From positions 372,001 to 436,000 of the forward strand of contig CAVSUJ010000002.1 in NCBI GenBank assembly GCA_963731205.1: a stretch of DNA of 64,000 nucleotides, given 5' to 3'. The translations under genes were made by a program, and so were the position numbers. Position 1 is the stretch's first letter. Each line of letters opens with the position of its first letter. Below, one piece after another: positions 43,371 through 52,189 of the stretch. This DNA comes from DATAZK01 sp963731205 (GTDB lineage: Bacteria > Actinomycetota > Actinomycetes > Frankiales > Frankiaceae). Below the pieces are notes generated by a model. The model made no database searches. It had not been told where the DNA came from and saw only the letters and a program-made list of their open reading frames with translations.

Positions 43371-44107
43371 CCGTCGATTTCGACCGCTTCCCGATCACCG
43401 AGGGCGACGTGCTGCTCGACCTCGGGTGCGGGGCGGGACGTCATGCCGCAGAAGCCTGCCGGCGCGGTGCCGCCGTCGTCGCGCTCGACATGTCGGCGCC
43501 CGACCTGAAGGAAGCCCGCGACCGGCTCGGCGAGGTCGATGCCGACCGCGAGCGCAGCATCGCCGTGCAAGGCGATGCTCTCCGGCTTCCGTTCGCCGAC
43601 GGCACTTTCAGCCGCATCATCGCCGCTGAGGTGCTCGAGCACATCCCCGCCGACGAGGCCGCCATGGCCGAGCTCGCCCGGGTGCTGCGTCCGGGCGGCC
43701 TGGTCGCGGTCACGGTCCCGCGCTGGGGTCCCGAAAAGGTCTGCTGGGCGCTTTCTGACGCCTACCACGAGGTAGAGGGCGGCCACGTCCGGATCTACCG
43801 CAAGGGTCAGATCCGCGGCCGGCTCGAAGCGGCCGGGTTGCAACACGTCGGCCACCACTACGCCCATGCCTTGCACGCGCCCTATTGGTGGCTGCGTTGC
43901 ATGGTGGGCGTGCACGACGACGGCCACCGCGCCACGAAGCTCTACCACCGCCTGCTGGTCTGGGACATGATGGCGGCGCCGCGCACCACCCGCACCGCCG
44001 AGCGCGCGCTCAACCCGATCATCGGCAAGAGCCTGGTCTGTTACTTGCGCAAGCCCCCTCGGGAGCAGCCGCTCAAGCCTCAGCGGGAGACCCGTGCGGC
44101 CGCCTGA
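43364..44107 (+). CDS. Class I SAM-dependent methyltransferase
   Basis: A 247-residue methyltransferase. The SAM loop is LLDLGCGAGRHAAEA, acidic motif VVALDMS, then GDALRLPFADGTFSRI and EVLEHIPADEAAMAELARVLRPGG. The acceptor is unknown; glycolipid or polyprenyl-linked sugar acceptors would fit the flanking glycosyltransferase. Start and stop overlap both neighbours (7 and 14 bp), so the three proteins are made together. Confidence 0.88.
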   Translation: MLTVDFDRFPITEGDVLLDLGCGAGRHAAEACRRGAAVVALDMSAPDLKEARDRLGEVDADRERSIAVQGDALRLPFADGTFSRIIAAEVLEHIPADEAAMAELARVLRPGGLVAVTVPRWGPEKVCWALSDAYHEVEGGHVRIYRKGQIRGRLEAAGLQHVGHHYAHALHAPYWWLRCMVGVHDDGHRATKLYHRLLVWDMMAAPRTTRTAERALNPIIGKSLVCYLRKPPREQPLKPQRETRAAA

Positions 44108-45167
44108 GCTGCCCGGCATCCTCAGCCGCGCTGATGTCGCCCAGACCGGGGCGGCGATCAAGGCTGCCCAGGAGCCCAGCGGCGCCCTGCCCTGGCCAGA
44201 TGGCCATACCGACGCGTGGAATCACGTCGAGTCGGCGATGGGACTGCTGGTCTCGGGCGAGCGGGAAGCCGCCGAACACGCGTACTCCTGGCTGCGCAGC
44301 CACCAGCGTCCCGACGGCTCCTGGGCGACGAGCTACATCAACGACAAGGTCATCGAGCCGGACGGCGAGAGCAACCAGGCCGCCTACGTGGCCGTCGGCA
44401 CCTGGCACCACTGGCTGACCACCGGCGACCGCGCCTACGTCACCCTCATGTGGCCGACCGTCGTCCGCGCGCTCGACTACGTCGTGGGCATGCAGTCTCC
44501 CGGCGGGGAGATCCCTTATGCCCGTGACGGCGAGGGCGTGCTGCGCGGCGATGTACTGATCACCGGCTGCAGCAGCACCCTGCAGAGCCTGCGCTGCGGG
44601 CTGGCGCTCGCGGATCTCCTCGGTGAGCAGCAGCCCGACTGGGAGCTCGCCTGCGGGGCGCTGCACCATGCGCTCGTCGCCCATCCCGAGGTCTTCACCC
44701 CCAAGGACCGCTGGTCGATGGACTGGTACTACCCGGTCCTCGGCGGTGCGCTTCGCGGTGATCGCGGTCTCGAGCGGATCCGCGAGGGCTGGGACACGTT
44801 CGTCGTCCCTTCGCTCGGCGCCCGGTGCGTCAGCGATCAGCCCTGGGTCACCGGCGCCGAGACGTGCGAGCTGGCGATCGCGCTGCACACGCTCGGCGAG
44901 GACGAGACCGCCCGCCGGCTCGTGCGCGAGATGCAGCACACCCGTCACGACGACGGCGGCTACTGGACCGGGTGGCAGTTCGCCAATCAGGTGATGTGGC
45001 CCAGCGAGCGTTCGAACTGGACGGCTGGAGCCGTGCTGCTGGCCGTCGACGCGCTCGCGGGCGGCCCCAGCAGCCAGCTCTTCTGTGCAAATGATCTCCC
45101 TTGGGGACTAGACGCGGAGTGTGTCTGCGGGGCAGGGTCGGGCGGGTCGCTACAGTCCGTACGCTGA
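44094..45167 (+). CDS. Alpha/alpha-toroid protein (usually labelled prenyltransferase/squalene-oxidase repeat)
   Basis: A 357-residue soluble protein of repeated helix hairpins with WPDGHTDAWNHVESAM, RPDGSWATSYIND, STLQSLRCGLALADLL and DDGGYWTGWQFANQVMWP. The DG-x-W turns recall squalene-cyclase and six-hairpin glycosidase toroids. I see neither DxDD nor DCTAE, the catalytic motifs of terpene cyclases, and no zinc/CaaX features of prenyltransferases, so the common label is doubtful. A glycan- or lipid-sugar-acting enzyme fits the operon better. GTG start at 44094. Confidence 0.7.
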   Translation: MRPPELPGILSRADVAQTGAAIKAAQEPSGALPWPDGHTDAWNHVESAMGLLVSGEREAAEHAYSWLRSHQRPDGSWATSYINDKVIEPDGESNQAAYVAVGTWHHWLTTGDRAYVTLMWPTVVRALDYVVGMQSPGGEIPYARDGEGVLRGDVLITGCSSTLQSLRCGLALADLLGEQQPDWELACGALHHALVAHPEVFTPKDRWSMDWYYPVLGGALRGDRGLERIREGWDTFVVPSLGARCVSDQPWVTGAETCELAIALHTLGEDETARRLVREMQHTRHDDGGYWTGWQFANQVMWPSERSNWTAGAVLLAVDALAGGPSSQLFCANDLPWGLDAECVCGAGSGGSLQSVR

Positions 45168-45243
45168 CCGGGCTGAGACGGTTCGGCACTGGTAGCCCTG
45201 TAGTAGCTGTCTCTCAGCACCCTGCGTAACGAGGAGTACCGGC

Positions 45244-45657
45244 GTGTCCAATTCGATGACCGAGTCGCTGAAGCGACTCCCGATCTTCGCGGCCTGCTCC
45301 AACAAGGACCTCGAGGCCGTCGCACGGCTGTCGACGACGCTCGACGTCGCGCCCGGCAAGGTGCTCGCCACGGAGGGCCTCCCGGGTCAGGAGTTCGTCG
45401 TGATCCGGGCGGGCACGGTGAAGGTCACGCGCGATGGCGCTGAGCTCGCCGAGCTCGGCCCCGGCGATTACTTCGGGGAGATCTCGCTGATGGACGGCGG
45501 CCCCCGCACGGCCACCGTCACCGCGATCACCCCGGTCACGGTCGAGGTCGTCGAGCGGCGCGACTTCGACTCCTTGCTCGAGACGGTGCCAGGCCTCGCC
45601 CAGCGCCTCATGATCGGTCTCGCTGCCCGGCTTCGGGAGAAGACCGACCGGTTCTGA
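45244..45657 (+). CDS. Stand-alone cyclic-nucleotide-binding domain protein
   Basis: A 137-residue protein that is a single CRP-type cyclic-nucleotide-binding domain with no HTH or effector domain. Landmarks are VIRAGTVKVTRDGAELAELGPGDYFGEISLMDGGPRTATVTA, where GEISLMDGGPRTA is the phosphate-binding cassette with its Glu and Arg. The GTG at 45244 has a GAGGAG site. Such proteins may act as small cAMP-responsive partners. It lies between the toroid operon and the convergent ppc. Confidence 0.85.
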   Translation: MSNSMTESLKRLPIFAACSNKDLEAVARLSTTLDVAPGKVLATEGLPGQEFVVIRAGTVKVTRDGAELAELGPGDYFGEISLMDGGPRTATVTAITPVTVEVVERRDFDSLLETVPGLAQRLMIGLAARLREKTDRF

Positions 45658-45663
45658 CGGCGG

Positions 45664-45676
45664 CCGGCTCAGCCGG
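45664..45676. terminator. Short symmetric hairpin between convergent genes
   Basis: CCGGCT-C-AGCCGG between the cyclic-nucleotide protein and ppc, covering the ppc stop. Six-base GC arms but almost no loop, so any terminator role is tentative. Confidence 0.25.
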
Positions 45677-48476
45677 TGTTACGCAGGCCGGCCGCGATGC
45701 CGTTGATCGTGAGCAGCAACGCGCGTTGCAGCTGCTCATCGGGCTCCATCGGCCCATCGGACCCCGGGTCCGCCGCCACCTCGCGGCGGCGGGCCAGCAG
45801 CGAGATCTGCAGGTGGTGCAGCGGCTCGAGGTAGCGGTCACGGGTGGCGAGCGTCTGACGTAGCAGCGGGTAGTTCGCCAGCAGCCCGGAGCCGGCGGTG
45901 AGCGCCCGGACCTGCTCGAGCGTGCGCTCGTGCTCGGCGCAGATCTGCTCGAAGATCGGGTGCAGCGCGGGGTCGGTGAGCGCGTCGACGTAGAGCCGGG
46001 CGATGCGCAGATCGGTCTTGGCGAGCGTCATCTCCACGTTGCCGAGGAACGTCGTGAAGAACGCCCAGTCGAGCATCTCGTCCAGCACGTGACCGAGGCC
46101 CGCCTCGCGCGCCGCCAGCAGGCCGCTGCCGACCCCGTACCAGCCCGGAACGATCATCCGGGTCTGGGTCCACCCGAAGACCCACGGGATCGCCCGCAGG
46201 CTCTCCAGGGACGCGGGCCCGGTGCCGCCCGCCCCGGGTCGCCGGGCGGGACGCGAGCCGATGTTCAGGCCGGCAAGCTCCTCCACCGGGGTGGCGGCGC
46301 TGAAGAAGTCGGCGAGCTTGGGAGTGTCGGCCAGCTCGCGGTAGGTCGCGGCGGCGGCCGCGGAGATGACGTCCATCGCGTCGTCGAAGCGGGCGAGACG
46401 CTCGTCGTCGATGCGCGAGGTGCGGTGCAGCACGCTGGCCTCGATGACGGCGGCGAGCAGGATCTCGAGGTTGTCGCGGGCGAGGCTGGGCAGCGCGTAC
46501 TTGTCGGAGACGACCTCCCCCTGTTCGGTCAGCTTCATCGCCCCGTCGAGGACGCCGTAGGGCGACGCCGCCACCGCCTCACCCGCCGGACCACCGCCGC
46601 GGCCGACCGAGCCGCCGCGGCCGTGAAAGAGCCGCAGCCGCACGCCGTGCTCGGCGGCCACGTCACGCAGCCGGCGCTGGGCCCGGTGGATCTCCCACTG
46701 GGAGGTCGTCACGCCGGCGTCCTTGTTGGAGTCGGAGTAGCCGAGCATGACCTCCTGCAGATCGCCGCGGGCCGCCACGATCCGGCGGTAGGACGGGTCG
46801 CGTAACAACTCATCGAGCAGCTCACCGGCGCGGCGGAGCTCGGCGACGGTCTCGAACAGCGGCACCAGATCCAGCGCCGCCGTGTCCGGCTGGCCATCGG
46901 GTGAGAGCTCGACCAATCCGGACTCACGAGCCAGCACGGCCACGGCCAGCAGATCGTCCACCCCCTGGGTCATCGAGACGATGTAGGTCTGCACGGCCTC
47001 GTCGCCGAAGATCTCGGCGGCCCGCCGGGCGGTCTCGAAGACGGCCATCACCTCCCCTGCGGGCTCCGGGAGCGGGGCCCGCCAGGCGGCGAGCGGGCGG
47101 TGGCCGGCGAGCTCGCGCGACAGCAGCGCGGTGCGGGCCTCGCGGTCGAGCTCCTCGTACGGGGTCGGCAGCTCGTCGAGCCGGGTGTACAGCGCGCCGA
47201 GCGCCGCATGGTGGCGGCCGGCGTGTTCGCGCAGGTCGAGCGTGGCGAGATGCAGGCCGATCGTGCGGGCGGCCCTGATCGCCCGGCCGAGAGCACCGTC
47301 GGCGATCCGCTCCCCGCGATGCTCCCGCAACGAGCGCCCCATGAGCTCGAGCTCGGCGACGTAACCGGCGGCGCCGAGGTAGTCGCGCGCCGGGTCGTGG
47401 CGGCGGCCGGCGGCGATGCGTTCGTGGGTGTTCTCGAGCTTGGTGCGGATGTAGGAGCACTTCAGCCGATACGGCTCCTCCGCGTTCAGCCGGATGTAGC
47501 GCTCGTAGATGTGGGGCAGCGCCTCCCGGTCGGCGGCCAGGCTCGCTTCGAGTTCGCCGGAGATGCCGGCGATGCGCGTCGAGACCGAGATCTCCTCGAT
47601 GAGCTGGTCGATCACCTCCATCTGGTAGCGCAGCGCCCGGTCGGCGTAGAGGCGGAGCGCGTCCATGGTGACGGTGGAGGAGACGTTCGGATTGCCGTCG
47701 CGGTCGCCGCCGACCCAGGTGCCGAGCCGGATCGGACGCAGATCGGGCGGCGGTTCGAGGCCGGCGCTGCGCAGCTGGGCATCGAGGTCATCGAGCACTC
47801 CCGGAAGCACGGTGCGCGCCAGCTGATCGAGGTAGTACGTGACGGCCCGGGTCTCGTCGACCGGGGTCGGCTTGCCGGTGCGCAGCTCGTCGGTAAGCCA
47901 GAGCAGGTCGATGAGTTCGGCGAGCCGGCGGTCCGTCGCCGCCGGATCGGTGAGCTGGTCGGCGACCCGGCGCAGCGTCGCGAGCACCGACTGCCGCGAC
48001 GCTTCGGTCGGATGTGCCGTGAACACGGGCCGCAGCTCGGTTTTGGCGAGCGTGTGCAGCAGCCGGTCACGGTCGTCGTCGGAATGCAGCCGCTCGACGA
48101 GGCGATGCAGTGGCCCGCCGTCATCGAGGCGCCGGGCGGCCAGCTCTCGCGAGCGGTGCAGCTGCTCGGCGACGTTGGCCAGCTGGAAGAAGGTCGAGAA
48201 CGAGCGGGCCAGCAGCACCGCCGTCGGCACGTCAAGCTCGGAGAGCAGCTCGGCCAGCTCATCGGTGTGTGAACCGCCGGCTTCCGCCGCGCTCTGGCGC
48301 GCGAGCCGGCGCACGCGCTCCACCAGTTCCAGCACCTCGGGGCCGGCCTGGCGCACCAGCGTGTCACCGAGCATCCCGCCCAGGCGGCGGATGTCGGCGC
48401 GCATCGCGGTGTGGCCGGCCTCGGAGACCACGCCGGCGTGGGTCTCCACCGGATCGCGTGCAGGCATGGGCGCCAT
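45669..48476 (-). CDS. ppc: Phosphoenolpyruvate carboxylase
   Basis: Fixes bicarbonate onto PEP to give oxaloacetate, an anaplerotic step that would replenish the TCA cycle. The 935-residue protein has the catalytic signatures FTAHPTEASRQSVL (His) and GYSDSNKDAGVTTS (Lys), LFHGRGGSVGRGGGP, and a C-terminus ending NTG as is normal. A second possible ATG lies 9 nt inside. Divergent from the GT-C gene. Confidence 0.97.
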   Translation of the reverse strand: MAPMPARDPVETHAGVVSEAGHTAMRADIRRLGGMLGDTLVRQAGPEVLELVERVRRLARQSAAEAGGSHTDELAELLSELDVPTAVLLARSFSTFFQLANVAEQLHRSRELAARRLDDGGPLHRLVERLHSDDDRDRLLHTLAKTELRPVFTAHPTEASRQSVLATLRRVADQLTDPAATDRRLAELIDLLWLTDELRTGKPTPVDETRAVTYYLDQLARTVLPGVLDDLDAQLRSAGLEPPPDLRPIRLGTWVGGDRDGNPNVSSTVTMDALRLYADRALRYQMEVIDQLIEEISVSTRIAGISGELEASLAADREALPHIYERYIRLNAEEPYRLKCSYIRTKLENTHERIAAGRRHDPARDYLGAAGYVAELELMGRSLREHRGERIADGALGRAIRAARTIGLHLATLDLREHAGRHHAALGALYTRLDELPTPYEELDREARTALLSRELAGHRPLAAWRAPLPEPAGEVMAVFETARRAAEIFGDEAVQTYIVSMTQGVDDLLAVAVLARESGLVELSPDGQPDTAALDLVPLFETVAELRRAGELLDELLRDPSYRRIVAARGDLQEVMLGYSDSNKDAGVTTSQWEIHRAQRRLRDVAAEHGVRLRLFHGRGGSVGRGGGPAGEAVAASPYGVLDGAMKLTEQGEVVSDKYALPSLARDNLEILLAAVIEASVLHRTSRIDDERLARFDDAMDVISAAAAATYRELADTPKLADFFSAATPVEELAGLNIGSRPARRPGAGGTGPASLESLRAIPWVFGWTQTRMIVPGWYGVGSGLLAAREAGLGHVLDEMLDWAFFTTFLGNVEMTLAKTDLRIARLYVDALTDPALHPIFEQICAEHERTLEQVRALTAGSGLLANYPLLRQTLATRDRYLEPLHHLQISLLARRREVAADPGSDGPMEPDEQLQRALLLTINGIAAGLRNTG

Positions 48477-48545
48477 AGTGCCCGCATCCGGTTACGCCGG
48501 TGTCACCTGCCGGTCGGCCACATGCGCGCTTCGTAGGCTTCGCAG

Positions 48546-49991
48546 GTGCTGGATGCGACGGGCGACGGGCGGGGCAGGACGCTGGGGCCACGCCTCGGCC
48601 GCCGCCGCGCCGCGCAGATCTTCGCCGTCGCCGTCGCGGTCCGGATCGCGTACGTGCTCATCTTCCTGCGCAATTACCACCCGCAGACCGATGCTCAGCA
48701 CTACATCGACATCGCGACGAGCGTGGCCCACGGGCACGGGTTCGCGGCGAAGTACCCGTACGGCTTCCAGCACGCGACCGCCTTCCGGCCCCCGCTCTAC
48801 CCGCTGATCCTCGGCGCCGCGTTTGCCGTGCTCGGCGTCCATCTCGCGGTCGCGCAGGCGCTGAACGTGGTGATCGGCAGCGTCGTCGTCGTACTCATCG
48901 CGCTGCTTGCCACCCGCGTCGGGGGGACCCGGGCCGGCCTGATCGCTGCGGGCCTGGCGGCGATCTACCCACCGCTGCTCGCCAACGACGGCGTTTCACT
49001 CAGCGAACCGATCGGCCTGCTGGTGATGCTGGCAGCGATCTGGGCGCTGCTCGCCGGACGCCCGGGCTGGGCGGGGGTGGCTGCCGGCCTCCTGGTGCTC
49101 ACCCGTCCGAGCGCGCAGCTGTTCGTGCCGCTGATCGCTCTGGTGCTCTGGCGGCAGGCCGGGCTGAAGCGCGCGCTCGGCTTCGCCGTCATCGCGGTCG
49201 CGGTGGTCGCCCCCTGGGTGATCCGCAACGAGACGATCTTCGACCGGCCCGTCATCGTCACGTCGAACGGCTTCAACCTGGCGGCGATCTACTCCCCCGT
49301 CGCCCTCGCCGCCGGGCACTTCGTCGACCCTGTCTTCGATCCGCGGTTCGCTCCCATCCGCGACTTCGGACACTCGTTCGTCAATCTCAACGAGGCCAAC
49401 CTCGACAGCGCCTTCCGGCGCGACGGGCTCAAGGGCATCCGCGAGCATCCGGGCCAGGTGCCTTCGGTCGTCTGGCTGAACGTGCGCCGACTCGTCGATC
49501 AGACGTGGGGGCTGAACGACGGGCCCGAGGCGCAGGACGGCCGACCTCTCGGGCTGCGTCACGTGAGCCTGCCGCTGGTGTGGCTGGTGGAGCTCGTCGG
49601 TTTCGTCGGCCTGATCCGCATGACGCGCCAAGCCCACCGGGACTACCGGTCGCGGCCCGGACGTGACGGCCGGCTCGGGTCTGGCGTCATTCCCCTGACC
49701 GCCCTGTACTTCTTCGTGGTGTCGGTGCTGACGGTCTCGGTCCCGCGGCTGCGGGCGCCTGACGACGCGCTGCTGATCATCGCGATCGGCGTGCTCGTGG
49801 CCGAGCTGTGGGAACGGCGGCGGGTGTCAGCCGACGCGCAGAGTGCGGCCCATGAGGCTGGCGGACGGGGTCTGCAGGAACCCCGTGACGTGCAGCCGCC
49901 GGGGGTGGTAGCCGCCACGGTTCTCGCCCTGCCAGTACGTCGCATAGGCCAGATACAGCTGATTCCTCGGGCTCGGGCCCACTACGGGTGA
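48546..49991 (+). CDS. GT-C membrane glycosyltransferase (ArnT/PMT_2-like)
   Basis: A 481-residue multi-spanning protein with about 9-10 hydrophobic helices. The first external loop has the acidic residue of GT-C enzymes (NYHPQTDAQHYIDIA) and later FRPPLYPLIL. It probably uses a polyprenyl-phosphate sugar and acts outside the membrane; acceptor unknown. The last 55 codons, after the final helix, overlap the convergent GH43-like gene by 165 bp and look unlike a conserved domain. GTG start, with a poor ribosome site. Confidence 0.78.
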   Translation: MLDATGDGRGRTLGPRLGRRRAAQIFAVAVAVRIAYVLIFLRNYHPQTDAQHYIDIATSVAHGHGFAAKYPYGFQHATAFRPPLYPLILGAAFAVLGVHLAVAQALNVVIGSVVVVLIALLATRVGGTRAGLIAAGLAAIYPPLLANDGVSLSEPIGLLVMLAAIWALLAGRPGWAGVAAGLLVLTRPSAQLFVPLIALVLWRQAGLKRALGFAVIAVAVVAPWVIRNETIFDRPVIVTSNGFNLAAIYSPVALAAGHFVDPVFDPRFAPIRDFGHSFVNLNEANLDSAFRRDGLKGIREHPGQVPSVVWLNVRRLVDQTWGLNDGPEAQDGRPLGLRHVSLPLVWLVELVGFVGLIRMTRQAHRDYRSRPGRDGRLGSGVIPLTALYFFVVSVLTVSVPRLRAPDDALLIIAIGVLVAELWERRRVSADAQSAAHEAGGRGLQEPRDVQPPGVVAATVLALPVRRIGQIQLIPRARAHYG

Positions 49992-51050
49992 GGCTCCACC
50001 CGGTCCTTGATTGACGCCGCTGCTCGCCATCAGGGGTGTCACGCCACCACCCGGTCGCGTGCACGGACCCATCGGTCCGGCGCAGATCGCGTAACCGGTG
50101 GCGTAGTTGCTGTCGCCCGCGGAGTCGCGCCACAACGAGTCGTTCGCTGAGTAGAACAGGTAGGTCGTGTTGTTGTAATCGACCATCGACGGGTTCTCGA
50201 TGGTGCTGCCCTCCCAGGCGGCCGCGCGGTTCGTCGCCAGGATCTTCTTCGGCGTCGAACCCGGGAGCAATTTGCCGTTGGGTCCGAGCTCCTGCACCAT
50301 GATCGACGATTCGGCGCCGCCGAGCTTGCCGGCGGCCTTCCACAGCAGGTAGTTCTTGCCGCTGACCGGATCGTGGTAGGGGTAAGGGTCGATCGAGCCG
50401 GAGGGGTCGGTCGACGCCGGCTGGCACTGGATCGGCGCGCTGCCGCTGATGTCACGGAACGGGCCGAGCGGGCTCGACGAACTTGCCACCGTCAGGCAGA
50501 AACGCCCGTAGTTGTGCGGGTCCAGCGGGTCGCCGTGAGTGCTGACCTTGACGGCCGCGTAGGCGTACCAGGTGGTGACGTTGTTGACGTCGATGCTGAA
50601 GACCGACGTCGCCCAGTAGGTCTTGTTCAGCCATGGATTGCCGGCAATGGGGGTCGGCAGAGCCCACGACGCCTGCCGGACGAGCGCATCGTTGTTGTTC
50701 AGCTTGTTGCCCGCCGTCTCGCCGTCGTTGGCGATCTCGGGAGGCAGCGGGTTCCAGTTGGGGTGGATCGTCCAGTGCGTCAGGTCGGTGCTGGTCAGCA
50801 CCGAAAGGTAGCGGCCGCCGGCACCCGCGCTGTAGGCGTAGTACACGTTGCCGATGCGCAGGATGTCCGGGTCGCCGAAGTCGCCCTGCCACTGGCGTCC
50901 GGCCTGAAACCAGCCGGGCGTCCCGTTCGAGGGGATCGCGTCGTTCTGCGGCGCCGGAGGCGCGGCCGGCGGGAGGCAGGCGGCACCGAAGGCGAGCACG
51001 CTGAAGACGGCGAGCAGGGCAGTGATCAGCCGCCGGACGGGGTGGGCCAC
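49827..51050 (-). CDS. GH43-like five-bladed beta-propeller lipoprotein
   Basis: A 407-residue secreted protein. A signal peptide ends at a cysteine in FGAAC (imperfect lipobox), followed by a Pro/Ala linker. The propeller has GDFGDPDILRIGNVYYAYS, where DPD is the usual GH43/62 catalytic base position. STDLTHWTIHP, the general-acid-like region WEGSTIENPSMVDYNNTTYL and SIDPYPYHDP also fit. It probably cleaves arabinose- or xylose-containing glycans at the cell surface. GTG start. Its last 165 bp overlap the GT-C gene tail by convergence. Confidence 0.8.
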   Translation of the reverse strand: MAHPVRRLITALLAVFSVLAFGAACLPPAAPPAPQNDAIPSNGTPGWFQAGRQWQGDFGDPDILRIGNVYYAYSAGAGGRYLSVLTSTDLTHWTIHPNWNPLPPEIANDGETAGNKLNNNDALVRQASWALPTPIAGNPWLNKTYWATSVFSIDVNNVTTWYAYAAVKVSTHGDPLDPHNYGRFCLTVASSSSPLGPFRDISGSAPIQCQPASTDPSGSIDPYPYHDPVSGKNYLLWKAAGKLGGAESSIMVQELGPNGKLLPGSTPKKILATNRAAAWEGSTIENPSMVDYNNTTYLFYSANDSLWRDSAGDSNYATGYAICAGPMGPCTRPGGGVTPLMASSGVNQGPGGASPVVGPSPRNQLYLAYATYWQGENRGGYHPRRLHVTGFLQTPSASLMGRTLRVG

Positions 51051-51091
51051 CGTTCGGTCATCGGCAGGTCACTGCGCGACGTTGAGCGTGC

Positions 51092-52189
51092 TCAGACTTT
51101 GGTGGCCGGCACGGGCGCCGCGAGGCGTTCCAGGACCTCGCCCGCCTGCTTGACGATCCGGCCGATGAGCTCCTCGACGGAGGGCAGATCCTCGATCAGC
51201 CCGACGACCTGACCTGAGGTCATCAGCCCGAGGTCAGCACGACCGTCGACCATCGAAGCCTTCAGCAGCATGGGGGTGTTGGCGGCCATGATGACCTGGC
51301 TCCAGGCCAGCTCGTGCCCGGATTTCATGGCCTTGCCCTCGCGCAGCATCGAGGTCCACGGGGTGCCGCTCTCCTTCTGGAACGCGACTGCATTGCGGAC
51401 GGCGCGGGGCAGCCGGCCGACCGGGCCGGCCTTGACCAGCTTGTCGACGAGCTCGGTGCGCAGCACGCGATGCGGAACCCCGTCGACCGCCGTGGTGACG
51501 ATCGTGCCGTTGACGTCCGTCGACAGGTAGATCTCCTTCACGGCGTTGCTGACATTGCTGTCCGACGTCAGCAGGAAACGGGTGCCCATTCCGATCGCCT
51601 CGGCGCCGTACGCCAGCGCGGCGACCAGACCGCGTCCGTCGAAGAAACCGCCCGCCGCCACCACCGGGATGTCGACCGCGTCGACGACCTGAGGCAGCAG
51701 CAGGGTCGTCGGCACCGAACCGGTGTGGCCGCCCCCCTCGCCGCCCTGGACGAGCACCGCGTCGGCGCCCCAGCTCGCGACCTTCTCCGCGTGGCGGCGC
51801 GCGCCGACCGACGGCATCGTGACGACGCCGGCATCTTTCAGCTTTTGCAGCAGCTCTTTCTTGGGGGCGAGCGCGAAGGACGCCACCTTGACCCCGAGCC
51901 GGATCATCAGGTCGACCCGCTCACCGACATCCAGCCCGTCGGAACGGATGTTGACGCCGAACGGCGCGTCGGTGCGCTCCTTGACGGTCTGGATCGCGGC
52001 TTCCAGCTCCGGGACGCTCATCGTGCTGGAGGCGATGATCCCGAGGCCGCCGGCAGCTGCCGTAGCCGCGGTCAGCCGGGCACCGGAGACCCAACCCATC
52101 CCGGTCTGCACGATCGGATAGCGGACGCCGGTGAGCTCGGTGAAGCGCGTGGACAGGGCCGGAGCCGACCCCGAAACCGGCATGCTCAC
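51092..52189 (-). CDS. ipdC: IpdC, flavin-dependent oxidoreductase of steroid C/D-ring breakdown
   Basis: A 365-residue nitronate-monooxygenase-fold FMN protein. Motifs are YPIVQTGMGWVSGARLTAA, LVQGGEGGGHTGSVPT and AAGGFFDGRGLVAALAYGAEAIGMG. In mycobacteria IpdC (Rv3553) follows ipdB in the HIP-degradation operon, acting on a CoA thioester before ring opening. Here it follows ipdB with a GTGA overlap, so position and family agree. Last gene of the echA20-ipdA-ipdB-ipdC operon. Confidence 0.9.
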   Translation of the reverse strand: MSMPVSGSAPALSTRFTELTGVRYPIVQTGMGWVSGARLTAATAAAGGLGIIASSTMSVPELEAAIQTVKERTDAPFGVNIRSDGLDVGERVDLMIRLGVKVASFALAPKKELLQKLKDAGVVTMPSVGARRHAEKVASWGADAVLVQGGEGGGHTGSVPTTLLLPQVVDAVDIPVVAAGGFFDGRGLVAALAYGAEAIGMGTRFLLTSDSNVSNAVKEIYLSTDVNGTIVTTAVDGVPHRVLRTELVDKLVKAGPVGRLPRAVRNAVAFQKESGTPWTSMLREGKAMKSGHELAWSQVIMAANTPMLLKASMVDGRADLGLMTSGQVVGLIEDLPSVEELIGRIVKQAGEVLERLAAPVPATKV

